A DNA stretch of 7,496 nucleotides from an uncultured Clostridia bacterium (GTDB taxonomy: Bacteria > Bacillota > Clostridia > Oscillospirales > Acutalibacteraceae). Below are positions 1 to 5,770 of this stretch, piece after piece; position 1 is the first letter of the stretch, and every line of letters starts with the position of its first letter. Under the pieces are notes generated by a model, which was not told the DNA's origin, searched no databases, and saw only the letters and a program-made list of their open reading frames with translations. Location: the NCBI GenBank assembly GCA_946628455.1, contig CAMOWP010000086.1:1-7496 (forward strand). Direction: 5' to 3'. The position numbers were made by a program, and so were the translations under genes.

Positions 1-515
1 CCCATTACCGTTCACCGATTAACTACAGCCTTGAAATTATTGAGCAGTGCAAGTCTGCGCTTGAAAGGCTTTACACCTGCCGCGAATCACTTGATTTTGC
101 AATTAAAAATGCAAAGAGTGATATTGATGACGATAAGGAGCTTCTTGATTTAATAGCTTCTCGCCGCGAGCAGTTTATAACTGCTATGGATGACGACCTC
201 AATACAGCCGACGGCCTTGCCGCAATCTTTGAGCTTGTTAAGGATATTAACACGAAGATTCTTGATAAAGAGGTTTCAAAGGGCGTCTGTGAAGCCGCTG
301 CAGCTCTTTTTGACGAGCTTTGCGACGTTTTGGGTATTCTTTATAACCGCAAGTCAAACGACCTTGATTCTGAAATTGAAGCGCTTATCGAAAAGCGCCA
401 GGAAGCAAGAAAGAATAAGGACTGGGCTACTGCAGACAAAATCCGTGATGACCTTAAGGCAAAAGGAATAATACTTAAGGATACTCCGCAGGGCGTAACA
501 TGGACAAAGGAATAA
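1..515 (+). CDS. cysS: Cysteinyl-tRNA synthetase, C-terminal part (5' truncated by window edge)
   Basis: Class I aminoacyl-tRNA synthetase that charges tRNA-Cys with cysteine in the cytoplasm. The reading frame is open from base 3, the first two bases being the end of a cut codon, and gives 170 residues ending in tandem stops TAA TAG. The fragment opens with HYRSPINYS, the family's conserved segment at the start of the helical anticodon-binding (DALR) domain. It continues with MDDDLNTADGLAAIFEL at about residues 62-78, and ends with a helix carrying the EARKNKDWATADKIRD pattern and a DTPQGVTW ending, all characteristic of bacterial CysS. The full protein is normally about 460 residues, so roughly the first 290, including the HIGH and KMSKS catalytic motifs and zinc ligands, lie upstream of the window. 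ATG 186 is an internal methionine, not the start. A hairpin terminator follows. Identification is secure; the missing catalytic part cannot be judged. Confidence 0.96.
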   Translation, partial: HYRSPINYSLEIIEQCKSALERLYTCRESLDFAIKNAKSDIDDDKELLDLIASRREQFITAMDDDLNTADGLAAIFELVKDINTKILDKEVSKGVCEAAAALFDELCDVLGILYNRKSNDLDSEIEALIEKRQEARKNKDWATADKIRDDLKAKGIILKDTPQGVTWTKE

Positions 516-530
516 TAGACATATCACAAA

Positions 531-572
531 AGGGGAGAGCATAATTCTGTTCTCCCTTGATTTATTTTATTA
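531..572 (+). terminator. Rho-independent terminator after cysS
   Basis: Bases 531-540 (AGGGGAGAGC) pair with 549-558 (GTTCTCCCTT) to give a 10-bp stem with two G-U wobbles around an 8-nt loop. A T-rich run (559-572, GATTTATTTTATTA) follows. It starts 15 bases after the cysS stop and sits before the ribosome binding site of the next gene, so it should separate the two transcripts. The interrupted U-tract makes it of medium strength. Confidence 0.7.
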
Positions 573-585
573 TTTATGCAATAAT
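557..585 (+). promoter_or_regulatory. Possible sigma-A promoter for the aldo/keto reductase
   Basis: TTGATT (557-562) and AATAAT (580-585) are separated by 17 bases, a 4/6 and a 5/6 match to the vegetative consensus. Transcription would start near 592, only a few bases before the ribosome binding site. The -35 box overlaps the 3' arm of the cysS terminator. The region is AT-rich and such matches arise by chance, so this is tentative; a promoter is expected here mainly because the upstream gene ends in a terminator. Confidence 0.3.
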
Positions 586-594
586 TAGATTTAT

Positions 595-600
595 AGGAGG
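595..600 (+). promoter_or_regulatory. Ribosome binding site that fixes the aldo/keto reductase start
   Basis: A full AGGAGG lies 7 bases before ATG 608. It decides between that ATG and the in-frame ATG at 557, which would add 17 hydrophobic residues, lies inside the cysS terminator and has no ribosome binding site in front of it. The start at 608 is therefore chosen. Confidence 0.9.
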
Positions 601-607
601 GATAGAT

Positions 608-1738
608 ATGGTAGACAGAGTAAAATTTAAGGATATAGAGGTTTCGCGCCTCGGGCTCGGCAATATGCGGCTTCCCGTTAAAACGCCTATTAAGCGCGAA
701 GCTAACCCTATGATTGATTACGCAAAGGGTCAGGAGCTTGTTGATTTAGCTTATGAAAACGGCGTTAATTATTTTGACACGGCTTATATGTATCACGCAG
801 GTAAGAGCGAAAAATTTATTGGCCACGCTCTTAAGAAATACCCGCGCGACAGCTACTATTTAGCTGATAAGCTTCCGATTTTTATGTGCCCGAAGCAAAG
901 CGATATGGAAAAGATTTTCAATAAGCAGCTTTCACGTTGCGACGTTGATTATTTCGATTTTTACCTTCTTCATTCGCTTGACGGAAAAAATTGGGCAAAG
1001 TGTAAGAAATTCGGCGCTGTTGAATTTATTGAGCAAAAGAGAAAAGAGGGAAAGGTTAAGTATTTCGGCTTCTCCTTCCACGGTACTGTAGATGATTTAA
1101 AAGAAATTGTAGCTTCTCACCACTGGGATTTTGCACAGATTCAGCTCAATTATCTTGACTGGAAAAACCAGCGCGCAGACGAGCAGTATCAGATTTTAAC
1201 CGATGCGGGAATTCCCGTTGTTGTAATGGAGCCTGTTCGCGGCGGAAAGCTCGCAGAGCCGACTAAAGAGGTTAAGGAGCTTTTTAACAAGAATAATCCT
1301 GACAGAAGCTACGCCTCATGGGCTATGCGCTTTGTTGCCAGCCATGATAACGTTATGACTATTCTGAGCGGAATGAACGCGCCTGAGCAGATGATGGATA
1401 ACATTAACACTCTGACAGATTTCACGCCGCTTACAGACGTTGAATTTAAAGTATGTGCAAACGCGGCTTCTCTTCTCAATAAGAACGACGTTATTCCTTG
1501 CACAGGCTGCGATTACTGCGCTGACTGCCCTAAGGGCGTTAAAATCTCTTCAATCTTTGCCGCATATAACAAGTATAAAAACGGCGAAGCAACAGGGGAT
1601 GAGGTTGCTGCTGAATACGCAAAAATTGACGTTAAGGCTAACGCCTGCGTTGCCTGCGGAAAATGCGCTCAGCATTGCCCTCAGCAAATTGACATCCCCA
1701 ACTTAATGCAAAAAACAATGCTCGATTTCTTTGAATAA
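608..1738 (+). CDS. Aldo/keto reductase with C-terminal [4Fe-4S] motifs (COG1453-like)
   Basis: Predicted cytoplasmic oxidoreductase of 376 residues. The N-terminal part is an aldo/keto reductase TIM barrel (about residues 5-275). The catalytic tetrad is visible as D57 and Y62 in FDTAYMYH, K88 in ADK and H122 in LLHS. Further family marks are IQLNYLDW (178-185) and VMEPVRGGKL (206-215). The C-terminal part carries two cysteine clusters: C298, C301, C304, C307 followed by proline, and C347, C350, C353, C357 followed by proline, the latter a classical ferredoxin pattern that could hold a [4Fe-4S] cluster. This domain pair is a known family in anaerobes and methanogens, mostly with unknown substrates. 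The clusters suggest electron exchange with ferredoxin or a similar partner, but this is inference. The gene stands alone between two terminators, so its neighbours give no clue to the substrate. No signal peptide or membrane segment is seen. Confidence 0.9.
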   Translation: MVDRVKFKDIEVSRLGLGNMRLPVKTPIKREANPMIDYAKGQELVDLAYENGVNYFDTAYMYHAGKSEKFIGHALKKYPRDSYYLADKLPIFMCPKQSDMEKIFNKQLSRCDVDYFDFYLLHSLDGKNWAKCKKFGAVEFIEQKRKEGKVKYFGFSFHGTVDDLKEIVASHHWDFAQIQLNYLDWKNQRADEQYQILTDAGIPVVVMEPVRGGKLAEPTKEVKELFNKNNPDRSYASWAMRFVASHDNVMTILSGMNAPEQMMDNINTLTDFTPLTDVEFKVCANAASLLNKNDVIPCTGCDYCADCPKGVKISSIFAAYNKYKNGEATGDEVAAEYAKIDVKANACVACGKCAQHCPQQIDIPNLMQKTMLDFFE

Positions 1739-1748
1739 GCATAATTAA

Positions 1749-1772
1749 AACGGTAGTCTTTCGACTACCGTT
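1749..1772. terminator. Bidirectional terminator between aldo/keto reductase and dapB
   Basis: A perfect 10-bp inverted repeat (AACGGTAGTC at 1749-1758, GACTACCGTT at 1763-1772) surrounds a 4-nt loop. The plus-strand transcript continues AATCTTTTTAAT. The minus-strand transcript continues TTTTAATT and has a GAAA loop closed by C-G, a very stable GNRA tetraloop. The stem begins 10 bases after the reductase stop and 7 bases beyond the dapB stop, so it can serve both convergent transcripts. Confidence 0.88.
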
Positions 1773-1779
1773 AATCTTT

Positions 1780-2532
1780 TTAATCAATCAATTCCTTCAT
1801 ATCGTACATTCCGCAGCTTTTGCCGTTCATATAAACAGCAGCGTTTACTGCGCCGACTGCGAAAACCTCTTTGCTTCTTGCTGAGTGTGAAAGCGTTATG
1901 TTTTCATCTCTGCCTGCAAAGATTATTTCGTGCTCACCGACTATTGTGCCGCCTCTGATTGAGTGAATTCCGATTTCGTCTTTCGTTCTCTTTTCACGCT
2001 TTGAGTGGCGGTCGTATTCATATTTCATCGGCTTGTCAAATTCCTCGCTGATTGCGTCTGCAAGCATAAGCGCAGTGCCTGAGGGAGCGTCGATTTTCTG
2101 ATTATGGTGCTGCTCAACTATTTCAATGTCAAAGTCGTTACCGAGAACCTGAACAGCCTTCTTCGCAAGTGAAGCGAGAAGATTTATTCCGAGGCTCATA
2201 TTATAAGTAAAGAAGATTGCAGTGTCCTTTGAAGCCTCTTCAATCTGCTTTTTCTGACATTCGTCATATCCCGTTGTTCCGATAACAAGCGCGATTTTTC
2301 TATCCCTGCAGAAGGAGAGAAGCCCGTCAAGCAGCGACGGATTTGAAAAGTCAACTACAACGTCTGCCTCCTCTTTAACCTTGCTTATGCTTTCATAAAC
2401 AGGGAAGGGGGTTAATCCGTTATTGTATTTATCAACGCCTGCTACAACCTCGCAGTCATCGCGTCCTGAAACAACGCTCTGAATAACGCCGCCCATTTTT
2501 CCGCAGGCACCCGTTAAAACTATTCTTGTCAT
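1780..2532 (-). CDS. dapB: 4-hydroxy-tetrahydrodipicolinate reductase
   Basis: Reduces the DapA product to tetrahydrodipicolinate with NAD(P)H, a cytoplasmic step of lysine and diaminopimelate synthesis. The 250 residues begin with a Rossmann nucleotide loop GACGKMG (8-14), with an acidic residue D34 after the second strand where the cofactor ribose binds. DFSNP (61-65) and GTTG (85-88) also line the cofactor site. The catalytic signature EQHHNQKIDAPSGTA spans 140-154, with H142 and K146 matching the proton donor pair (H159 and K163 in E. coli), and RGG follows at 193-195. The length is shorter than E. coli DapB (273), as in many Firmicutes. GGAGG lies 8 bases before the ATG. It is the last gene of the asd-dapA-dapB operon, 49 bases after dapA, and ends at a strong terminator. 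Whether it prefers NADH or NADPH cannot be settled by eye. Confidence 0.96.
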   Translation of the reverse strand: MTRIVLTGACGKMGGVIQSVVSGRDDCEVVAGVDKYNNGLTPFPVYESISKVKEEADVVVDFSNPSLLDGLLSFCRDRKIALVIGTTGYDECQKKQIEEASKDTAIFFTYNMSLGINLLASLAKKAVQVLGNDFDIEIVEQHHNQKIDAPSGTALMLADAISEEFDKPMKYEYDRHSKREKRTKDEIGIHSIRGGTIVGEHEIIFAGRDENITLSHSARSKEVFAVGAVNAAVYMNGKSCGMYDMKELID

Positions 2533-2552
2533 ATAAACGTCCTCCGTATAAG

Positions 2553-2583
2553 AACGGGCGGTAATAATACCGCCTCGTTTTTT
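2553..2583 (+). terminator. Terminator-like hairpin in the dapA-dapB gap, oriented against the operon
   Basis: AACG plus GGCGGTA (2553-2563) pairs with TACCGCC (2568-2574), one bulged T, and CGTT (2576-2579): 11 bp around an ATAA loop. On the plus strand six T residues (2578-2583) follow, giving a good intrinsic terminator shape for antisense transcription; the T-run reaches into the dapA stop codon. On the minus strand, the coding direction, the hairpin is followed by CGTTCTTATAC and then the dapB ribosome binding site, without a real U-tract. It is therefore unlikely to stop dapA-to-dapB read-through and might instead protect or separate the mRNA segments. The structure is seen; its role is inferred. 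Confidence 0.5.
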
Positions 2584-3472
2584 ACTTTAATAAACCGTAT
2601 TTATCAAGCACATTTTCAAGAAACTTTTCGTTCTTTTCCTCCATTTCGCAAAGAGGCATTCTCAGCGGGCCCGGATTAAAGCCGCATTTTCTCATTGCAA
2701 CCTTAACGGGAATTGGGTTAACCTCAACGAAAAGTGCATTTGCAAGCTCAAGATACTGAGCCATCATATCAGTGCATTTCTTATTGTCACCGTTAATATA
2801 AGCCATAACCATATCGTGCGTAACCTGAGGGCAGATGTTTGCAAGAACGGAAATTACGCCCTGACCGCCGCACGCCATAACTGCGGGAATCTGGTCGTCG
2901 TTACCGCTCCAGATATTGAGCTCGTCGCCGCAAAGCGCCTTGATTTTCATAACCTGGCTTATGTTTCCGCTTGCTTCCTTGATACCGTTGATTCTCGGGA
3001 GCTTGGCAAGCTCTGCGCAGGTTTCGGGAGCAATGTTAACGCCTGTTCTTGACGGCACGCTGTACATAATTATAGGCTTATCTGTTGCGTCGTGGAACAT
3101 TTTATAATTTTCAATCAAGCCCTTCTGTGTGCACTTGTTGTAGTAAGGCGTAACAACAAGAAGCGCGTCAACTCCGTATTCGCAAGCCTTTTTCGCGTTT
3201 GCAATACCGTATGCAGTGTTGTTAGAGCCGCAGCCTGCAATAACGGGAACTCTGCCGTTAACGTAATCAACGCAGAATTTAATTGCTGCCTGATGTTCAA
3301 TAGTATTTAAGGTTGAAGCCTCGCCCGTTGTACCGACAACAACTATTGCGTCCGTTCCGTTATCAATCTGAAAATCAATAATTCTCTTGAATTCTTCGTA
3401 ATTAATTGAAAAATCATCGTTAAACGGTGTGATGATAGCTACTGCCGAGCCTGTAAAAATAGGTGTTTTCAT
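2582..3472 (-). CDS. dapA: 4-hydroxy-tetrahydrodipicolinate synthase
   Basis: Condenses pyruvate with aspartate semialdehyde, the committed step to lysine and diaminopimelate. The 296 residues are the usual length for this TIM-barrel family. Visible active-site residues are T48-T49 in GTTGE, Y111 in TPYYNK, Y137 and R142 in YSVPSRTG, and the Schiff-base lysine K165 in GIKEASGN. NPIPVK lies at 252-257. These fit DapA better than the related N-acetylneuraminate lyases, and the operon position with asd and dapB supports this. At the allosteric lysine site, hand alignment to E. coli keeps N84, H60 and Y110 but replaces E84 by Y88 and H53 by T57, so feedback inhibition may differ. AGGAG lies 8 bases before the ATG, and the gene starts 28 bases after the asd stop. 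A terminator-like hairpin abuts its 3' end. Confidence 0.97.
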   Translation of the reverse strand: MKTPIFTGSAVAIITPFNDDFSINYEEFKRIIDFQIDNGTDAIVVVGTTGEASTLNTIEHQAAIKFCVDYVNGRVPVIAGCGSNNTAYGIANAKKACEYGVDALLVVTPYYNKCTQKGLIENYKMFHDATDKPIIMYSVPSRTGVNIAPETCAELAKLPRINGIKEASGNISQVMKIKALCGDELNIWSGNDDQIPAVMACGGQGVISVLANICPQVTHDMVMAYINGDNKKCTDMMAQYLELANALFVEVNPIPVKVAMRKCGFNPGPLRMPLCEMEEKNEKFLENVLDKYGLLK

Positions 3473-3500
3473 AATGTCATCTCCTAATAAATCCGATTAA

Positions 3501-4583
3501 TCAGTCCATATATCCTTTTGCTGCAAGAAGCTCTGCAAGCAGAACTGCGCCGCCTGCCGCGCCTCTTAGCGTGTTGTGTGAAAGGCAAACGAATTTGTAA
3601 TCGTACTGTGTATCCTCTCTGAGCCTTCCGATTGAAACTGCCATACCGTTTTCAAGCTCTCTTTCGCTTTTAATCTGCGGTCTGTCAGGCTCTGTGAAAT
3701 AGTTGAGGAATTTCTTCGGCGCTGAGGGAAGCTCAAGCTCCTGAGCAGGGCCTTCGAAATTATTCCATATTTCAATCATTTCCTCTTTGCTCGGCTTCTT
3801 TTCAAAGTTTACGAAAACTGCGCCGAGATGGCCGTTTGAAACGGGAACTCTGATGCACTGAGCAGTAAAGTTAGGCTTATCAGCGGGAACGATTTTGCCG
3901 TCCTTAATTTCGCCCCAGAGCTTAAGCGGCTCCTTTTCGCTCTTTTCCTCCTCACCGCCGATGTACGGAATAACGTTATCTATCATCTCAGGCCATGTTT
4001 CAAACGTTTTTCCTGCGCCTGAAATTGCCTGATATGTGCAAACTAAAACGTCCTTAACGCCGAATTTTTCGTGAAGAGGGAAGAGTGCGGGAACGTATGA
4101 CTGAAGCGAGCAGTTTGATTTAACTGCAATAAAGCCGCGCTTTGTTCCGAGCCTCTTTCTCTGTGAAGGAATGATGTCAATATGATTGGCGTTGAGCTCA
4201 GGCACAACCATTGGTACATCGTCGGTAAAGCGGTGAGCTGAGTTGTTTGAAACAACGGGGCACTCAAGCTTTGCGTATTTTTCCTCAAGCGCTTTAATCT
4301 CATCCTTCTTCATATCGACTGCGCAGAAAATAAAATCAACCTCAGCCGCAATCTCCTCAGCGTCATTTTCTGCGTCTTTAATTATCATCTGTTTATATTT
4401 ATCGGCAAGCGGTTTATCCATGCACCACTTTTTGCCGATTGCTTCCTCATATGTTTTACCTGCGCTTCTCTTTGACGCCGCAAGCACTTTAACGTCAAAC
4501 CACGGGTGATTTTCAAGAAGCGTCATAAATCTCTGGCCGACCATTCCCGTCGCTCCGACAATTCCTACCTTGTAATTTTTCAT
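3501..4583 (-). CDS. asd: Aspartate-semialdehyde dehydrogenase, archaeal/fungal-like type
   Basis: Reduces aspartyl phosphate with NADPH to aspartate semialdehyde, the branch point to lysine, threonine and methionine. The 360-residue protein starts with the nucleotide loop GATGMVG (10-16) and carries VSNNSAHR (111-118). The catalytic cysteine is C158 in KSNCSLQ, ISGAG lies at 187-191, and the second substrate-binding and catalytic segment is R245 to H252 (RVPVSNGH). The spacing, the NNSAHR and SNCS segments and the length resemble the archaeal/fungal class (the TIGR00978 kind) rather than the E. coli class; this is recognised by eye. It is first in the asd-dapA-dapB operon, supplying DapA directly. 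The stop is TGA and AGGAG lies 8 bases before the ATG. A consensus-like promoter lies about 90 bases upstream, leaving a leader too short for a lysine riboswitch. Confidence 0.95.
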   Translation of the reverse strand: MKNYKVGIVGATGMVGQRFMTLLENHPWFDVKVLAASKRSAGKTYEEAIGKKWCMDKPLADKYKQMIIKDAENDAEEIAAEVDFIFCAVDMKKDEIKALEEKYAKLECPVVSNNSAHRFTDDVPMVVPELNANHIDIIPSQRKRLGTKRGFIAVKSNCSLQSYVPALFPLHEKFGVKDVLVCTYQAISGAGKTFETWPEMIDNVIPYIGGEEEKSEKEPLKLWGEIKDGKIVPADKPNFTAQCIRVPVSNGHLGAVFVNFEKKPSKEEMIEIWNNFEGPAQELELPSAPKKFLNYFTEPDRPQIKSERELENGMAVSIGRLREDTQYDYKFVCLSHNTLRGAAGGAVLLAELLAAKGYMD

Positions 4584-4603
4584 AAGAATTTCTCCTATAA
4601 GTC

Positions 4604-4632
4604 TTGTAATAATAATTGATTTGCAATATAAT
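4604..4632 (+). promoter_or_regulatory. Candidate promoter for queA-tgt
   Basis: TTGTAA (4604-4609) and a perfect TATAAT (4627-4632) are 17 bases apart, with a predicted start near 4639 and a leader of about 90 bases before queA. A second TATAAT at 4677-4682 would give a shorter leader but has no good -35 box. The whole spacer is very AT-rich, so chance matches are a concern. Confidence 0.5.
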
Positions 4633-4650
4633 ATACGGGCAAAACGTATA
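4632..4650. repeat. Inverted repeat in the asd-queA control region
   Basis: TATACG (4632-4637) and CGTATA (4645-4650) form a 6-bp inverted repeat with a 7-base spacer (GGCAAAA). It is the only GC-containing island in the AT-rich intergenic region and covers the predicted queA transcription start. It could be an operator or a small hairpin in either leader RNA. An outer AT-rich pair, 4606-4613 with 4652-4659, is nested around it. Short arms make chance possible. Confidence 0.35.
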
Positions 4651-4677
4651 AATTATTACTTTAGTTTATTAAATTAT

Positions 4678-4706
4678 ATAATACACTTATATTGTTAATC
4701 TGTCAA
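4678..4706 (-). promoter_or_regulatory. Promoter of the asd-dapA-dapB operon
   Basis: Read on the minus strand, a perfect TTGACA (4706-4701) is followed after 17 bases by TATTAT (4683-4678), an 11/12 match to the sigma-A consensus at the ideal spacing. The start would be near 4671, giving a leader of about 88 bases. No other site upstream of asd matches as well. Confidence 0.72.
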
Positions 4707-4729
4707 TTATAGATTTTGGAGAATATTTA

Positions 4730-5758
4730 ATGAAAACCTCAGACTTTTTCTATGAACTTCCACAAGAGCTTATTGCGCAGACTCCCGTTGAGCCGCGCGA
4801 TTCTTCAAGGCTTATGATTCTTGATAAAGAAAACGGAAGCATTGAACATAAGATTTTCAGGGATTTAACCGATTATTTGAATGAGGGCGACTGCCTTATT
4901 TTAAACGATACAAGAGTTATTCCTGCACGAATTTACGGCGTAAAAAAAGAAACGGGAGCCGTGGTTGAATTTCTCCTTTTAAAGCAGAGAGAGAATAACG
5001 TGTGGGAATGCCTGTGTAAGCCCGGTAAAAGAGCTAAGGAGGGAACGTCCTTTACTTTCGGCGAGGGGCTTGTTGACTGCGATGTGCTTGATATTACCGA
5101 GGACGGAAACAGAATTATCAGGTTTAACTGCGATTCAAAGGAAATTTACAATATCCTTGATAAAATCGGAAAAATGCCGCTCCCGCCTTATATTACAGAG
5201 GAGCTGAAAAACGGCGAAAGATACCAGACTGTTTATTCAAGGGAGCTTGGCTCGGCGGCGGCGCCAACGGCAGGGCTTCATTTCACAAAGGAAATGCTCA
5301 AAAAGATTGAAGATATGGGCGTAAAAATCGGATATGTAACGCTTCACGTTGGGCTCGGCACCTTCCGACCCGTTAAGGTAGATGACGTAACAAAGCACAA
5401 AATGCACTCCGAGCATTATCAGCTTTCTGCCGAAACAGCTGCATTAATCAACGAAACTAAGAAAAACGGAAAACGCGTTATAAGCGTTGGCACAACCAGC
5501 ACAAGAACGCTTGAATCGGTTGCAACCAAATACGGCTGTATCAAAGAGGATGAGGATGACACGAGTATTTTCATCTATCCCGGATATGAATTCAAATGCG
5601 TTGACGCGCTTATAACTAACTTTCACCTTCCCGAAAGCACTCTTATTATGCTTGTTTCAGCCTTTGCGGGATATGATAACGTTATGAAGGCTTATAAAAC
5701 TGCGGTTGAAGAGCGCTACAGATTCTTCTCCTTCGGAGACGCTATGATGATTGAATAA
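4730..5758 (+). CDS. queA: S-adenosylmethionine:tRNA ribosyltransferase-isomerase
   Basis: Transfers and isomerises the ribosyl part of S-adenosylmethionine onto preQ1 in tRNA, making epoxyqueuosine at wobble position 34. The 342 residues match the family length. Conserved blocks in order are the N-terminal SDFFYELPQELIAQTP (4-19) with EPRDSSRL, LNDTRVIPARI (58-68), KPGKRAKEG (97-105), KMPLPPYI (148-155), GSAAAPTAGLHFT (174-186), HVGLGTFRP (206-214), MHSEHYQLS (225-233), GTTSTRTLES (254-263), ITNFHLPEST (295-304) and the C-terminal YRFFSFGDAMMI. GGAG lies 8 bases before the ATG. tgt begins 12 bases after the stop, and the two are clearly co-transcribed steps of one pathway. It appears intact. 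Confidence 0.98.
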   Translation: MKTSDFFYELPQELIAQTPVEPRDSSRLMILDKENGSIEHKIFRDLTDYLNEGDCLILNDTRVIPARIYGVKKETGAVVEFLLLKQRENNVWECLCKPGKRAKEGTSFTFGEGLVDCDVLDITEDGNRIIRFNCDSKEIYNILDKIGKMPLPPYITEELKNGERYQTVYSRELGSAAAPTAGLHFTKEMLKKIEDMGVKIGYVTLHVGLGTFRPVKVDDVTKHKMHSEHYQLSAETAALINETKKNGKRVISVGTTSTRTLESVATKYGCIKEDEDDTSIFIYPGYEFKCVDALITNFHLPESTLIMLVSAFAGYDNVMKAYKTAVEERYRFFSFGDAMMIE

Positions 5759-5770
5759 ACGGAGAATTAT

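Noticed and set aside
354..542. Minus-strand open frame with hydrophobic, cysteine-rich translation opposite cysS
   Set aside because: It is antisense to well-conserved cysS codons, has no ribosome binding site, and runs through the terminator.
557..607. In-frame ATG at 557 that would extend the aldo/keto reductase by 17 hydrophobic residues like a membrane anchor
   Set aside because: It lies in the 3' arm and U-tract of the cysS terminator with no ribosome binding site, while ATG 608 has a full AGGAGG at 7 bases and matches the family N-terminus.
4243..4509. Plus-strand open frame of 88 codons opposite asd
   Set aside because: It lacks a ribosome binding site, its serine/alanine-rich translation is the shadow of asd codon bias, and asd motifs are continuous on the other strand.
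4584..4729. Lysine or preQ1 riboswitch between asd and queA
   Set aside because: The spacer is 146 bases, AT-rich, and shows neither the multi-helix lysine aptamer nor a preQ1 aptamer followed by an overlapping ribosome binding site.
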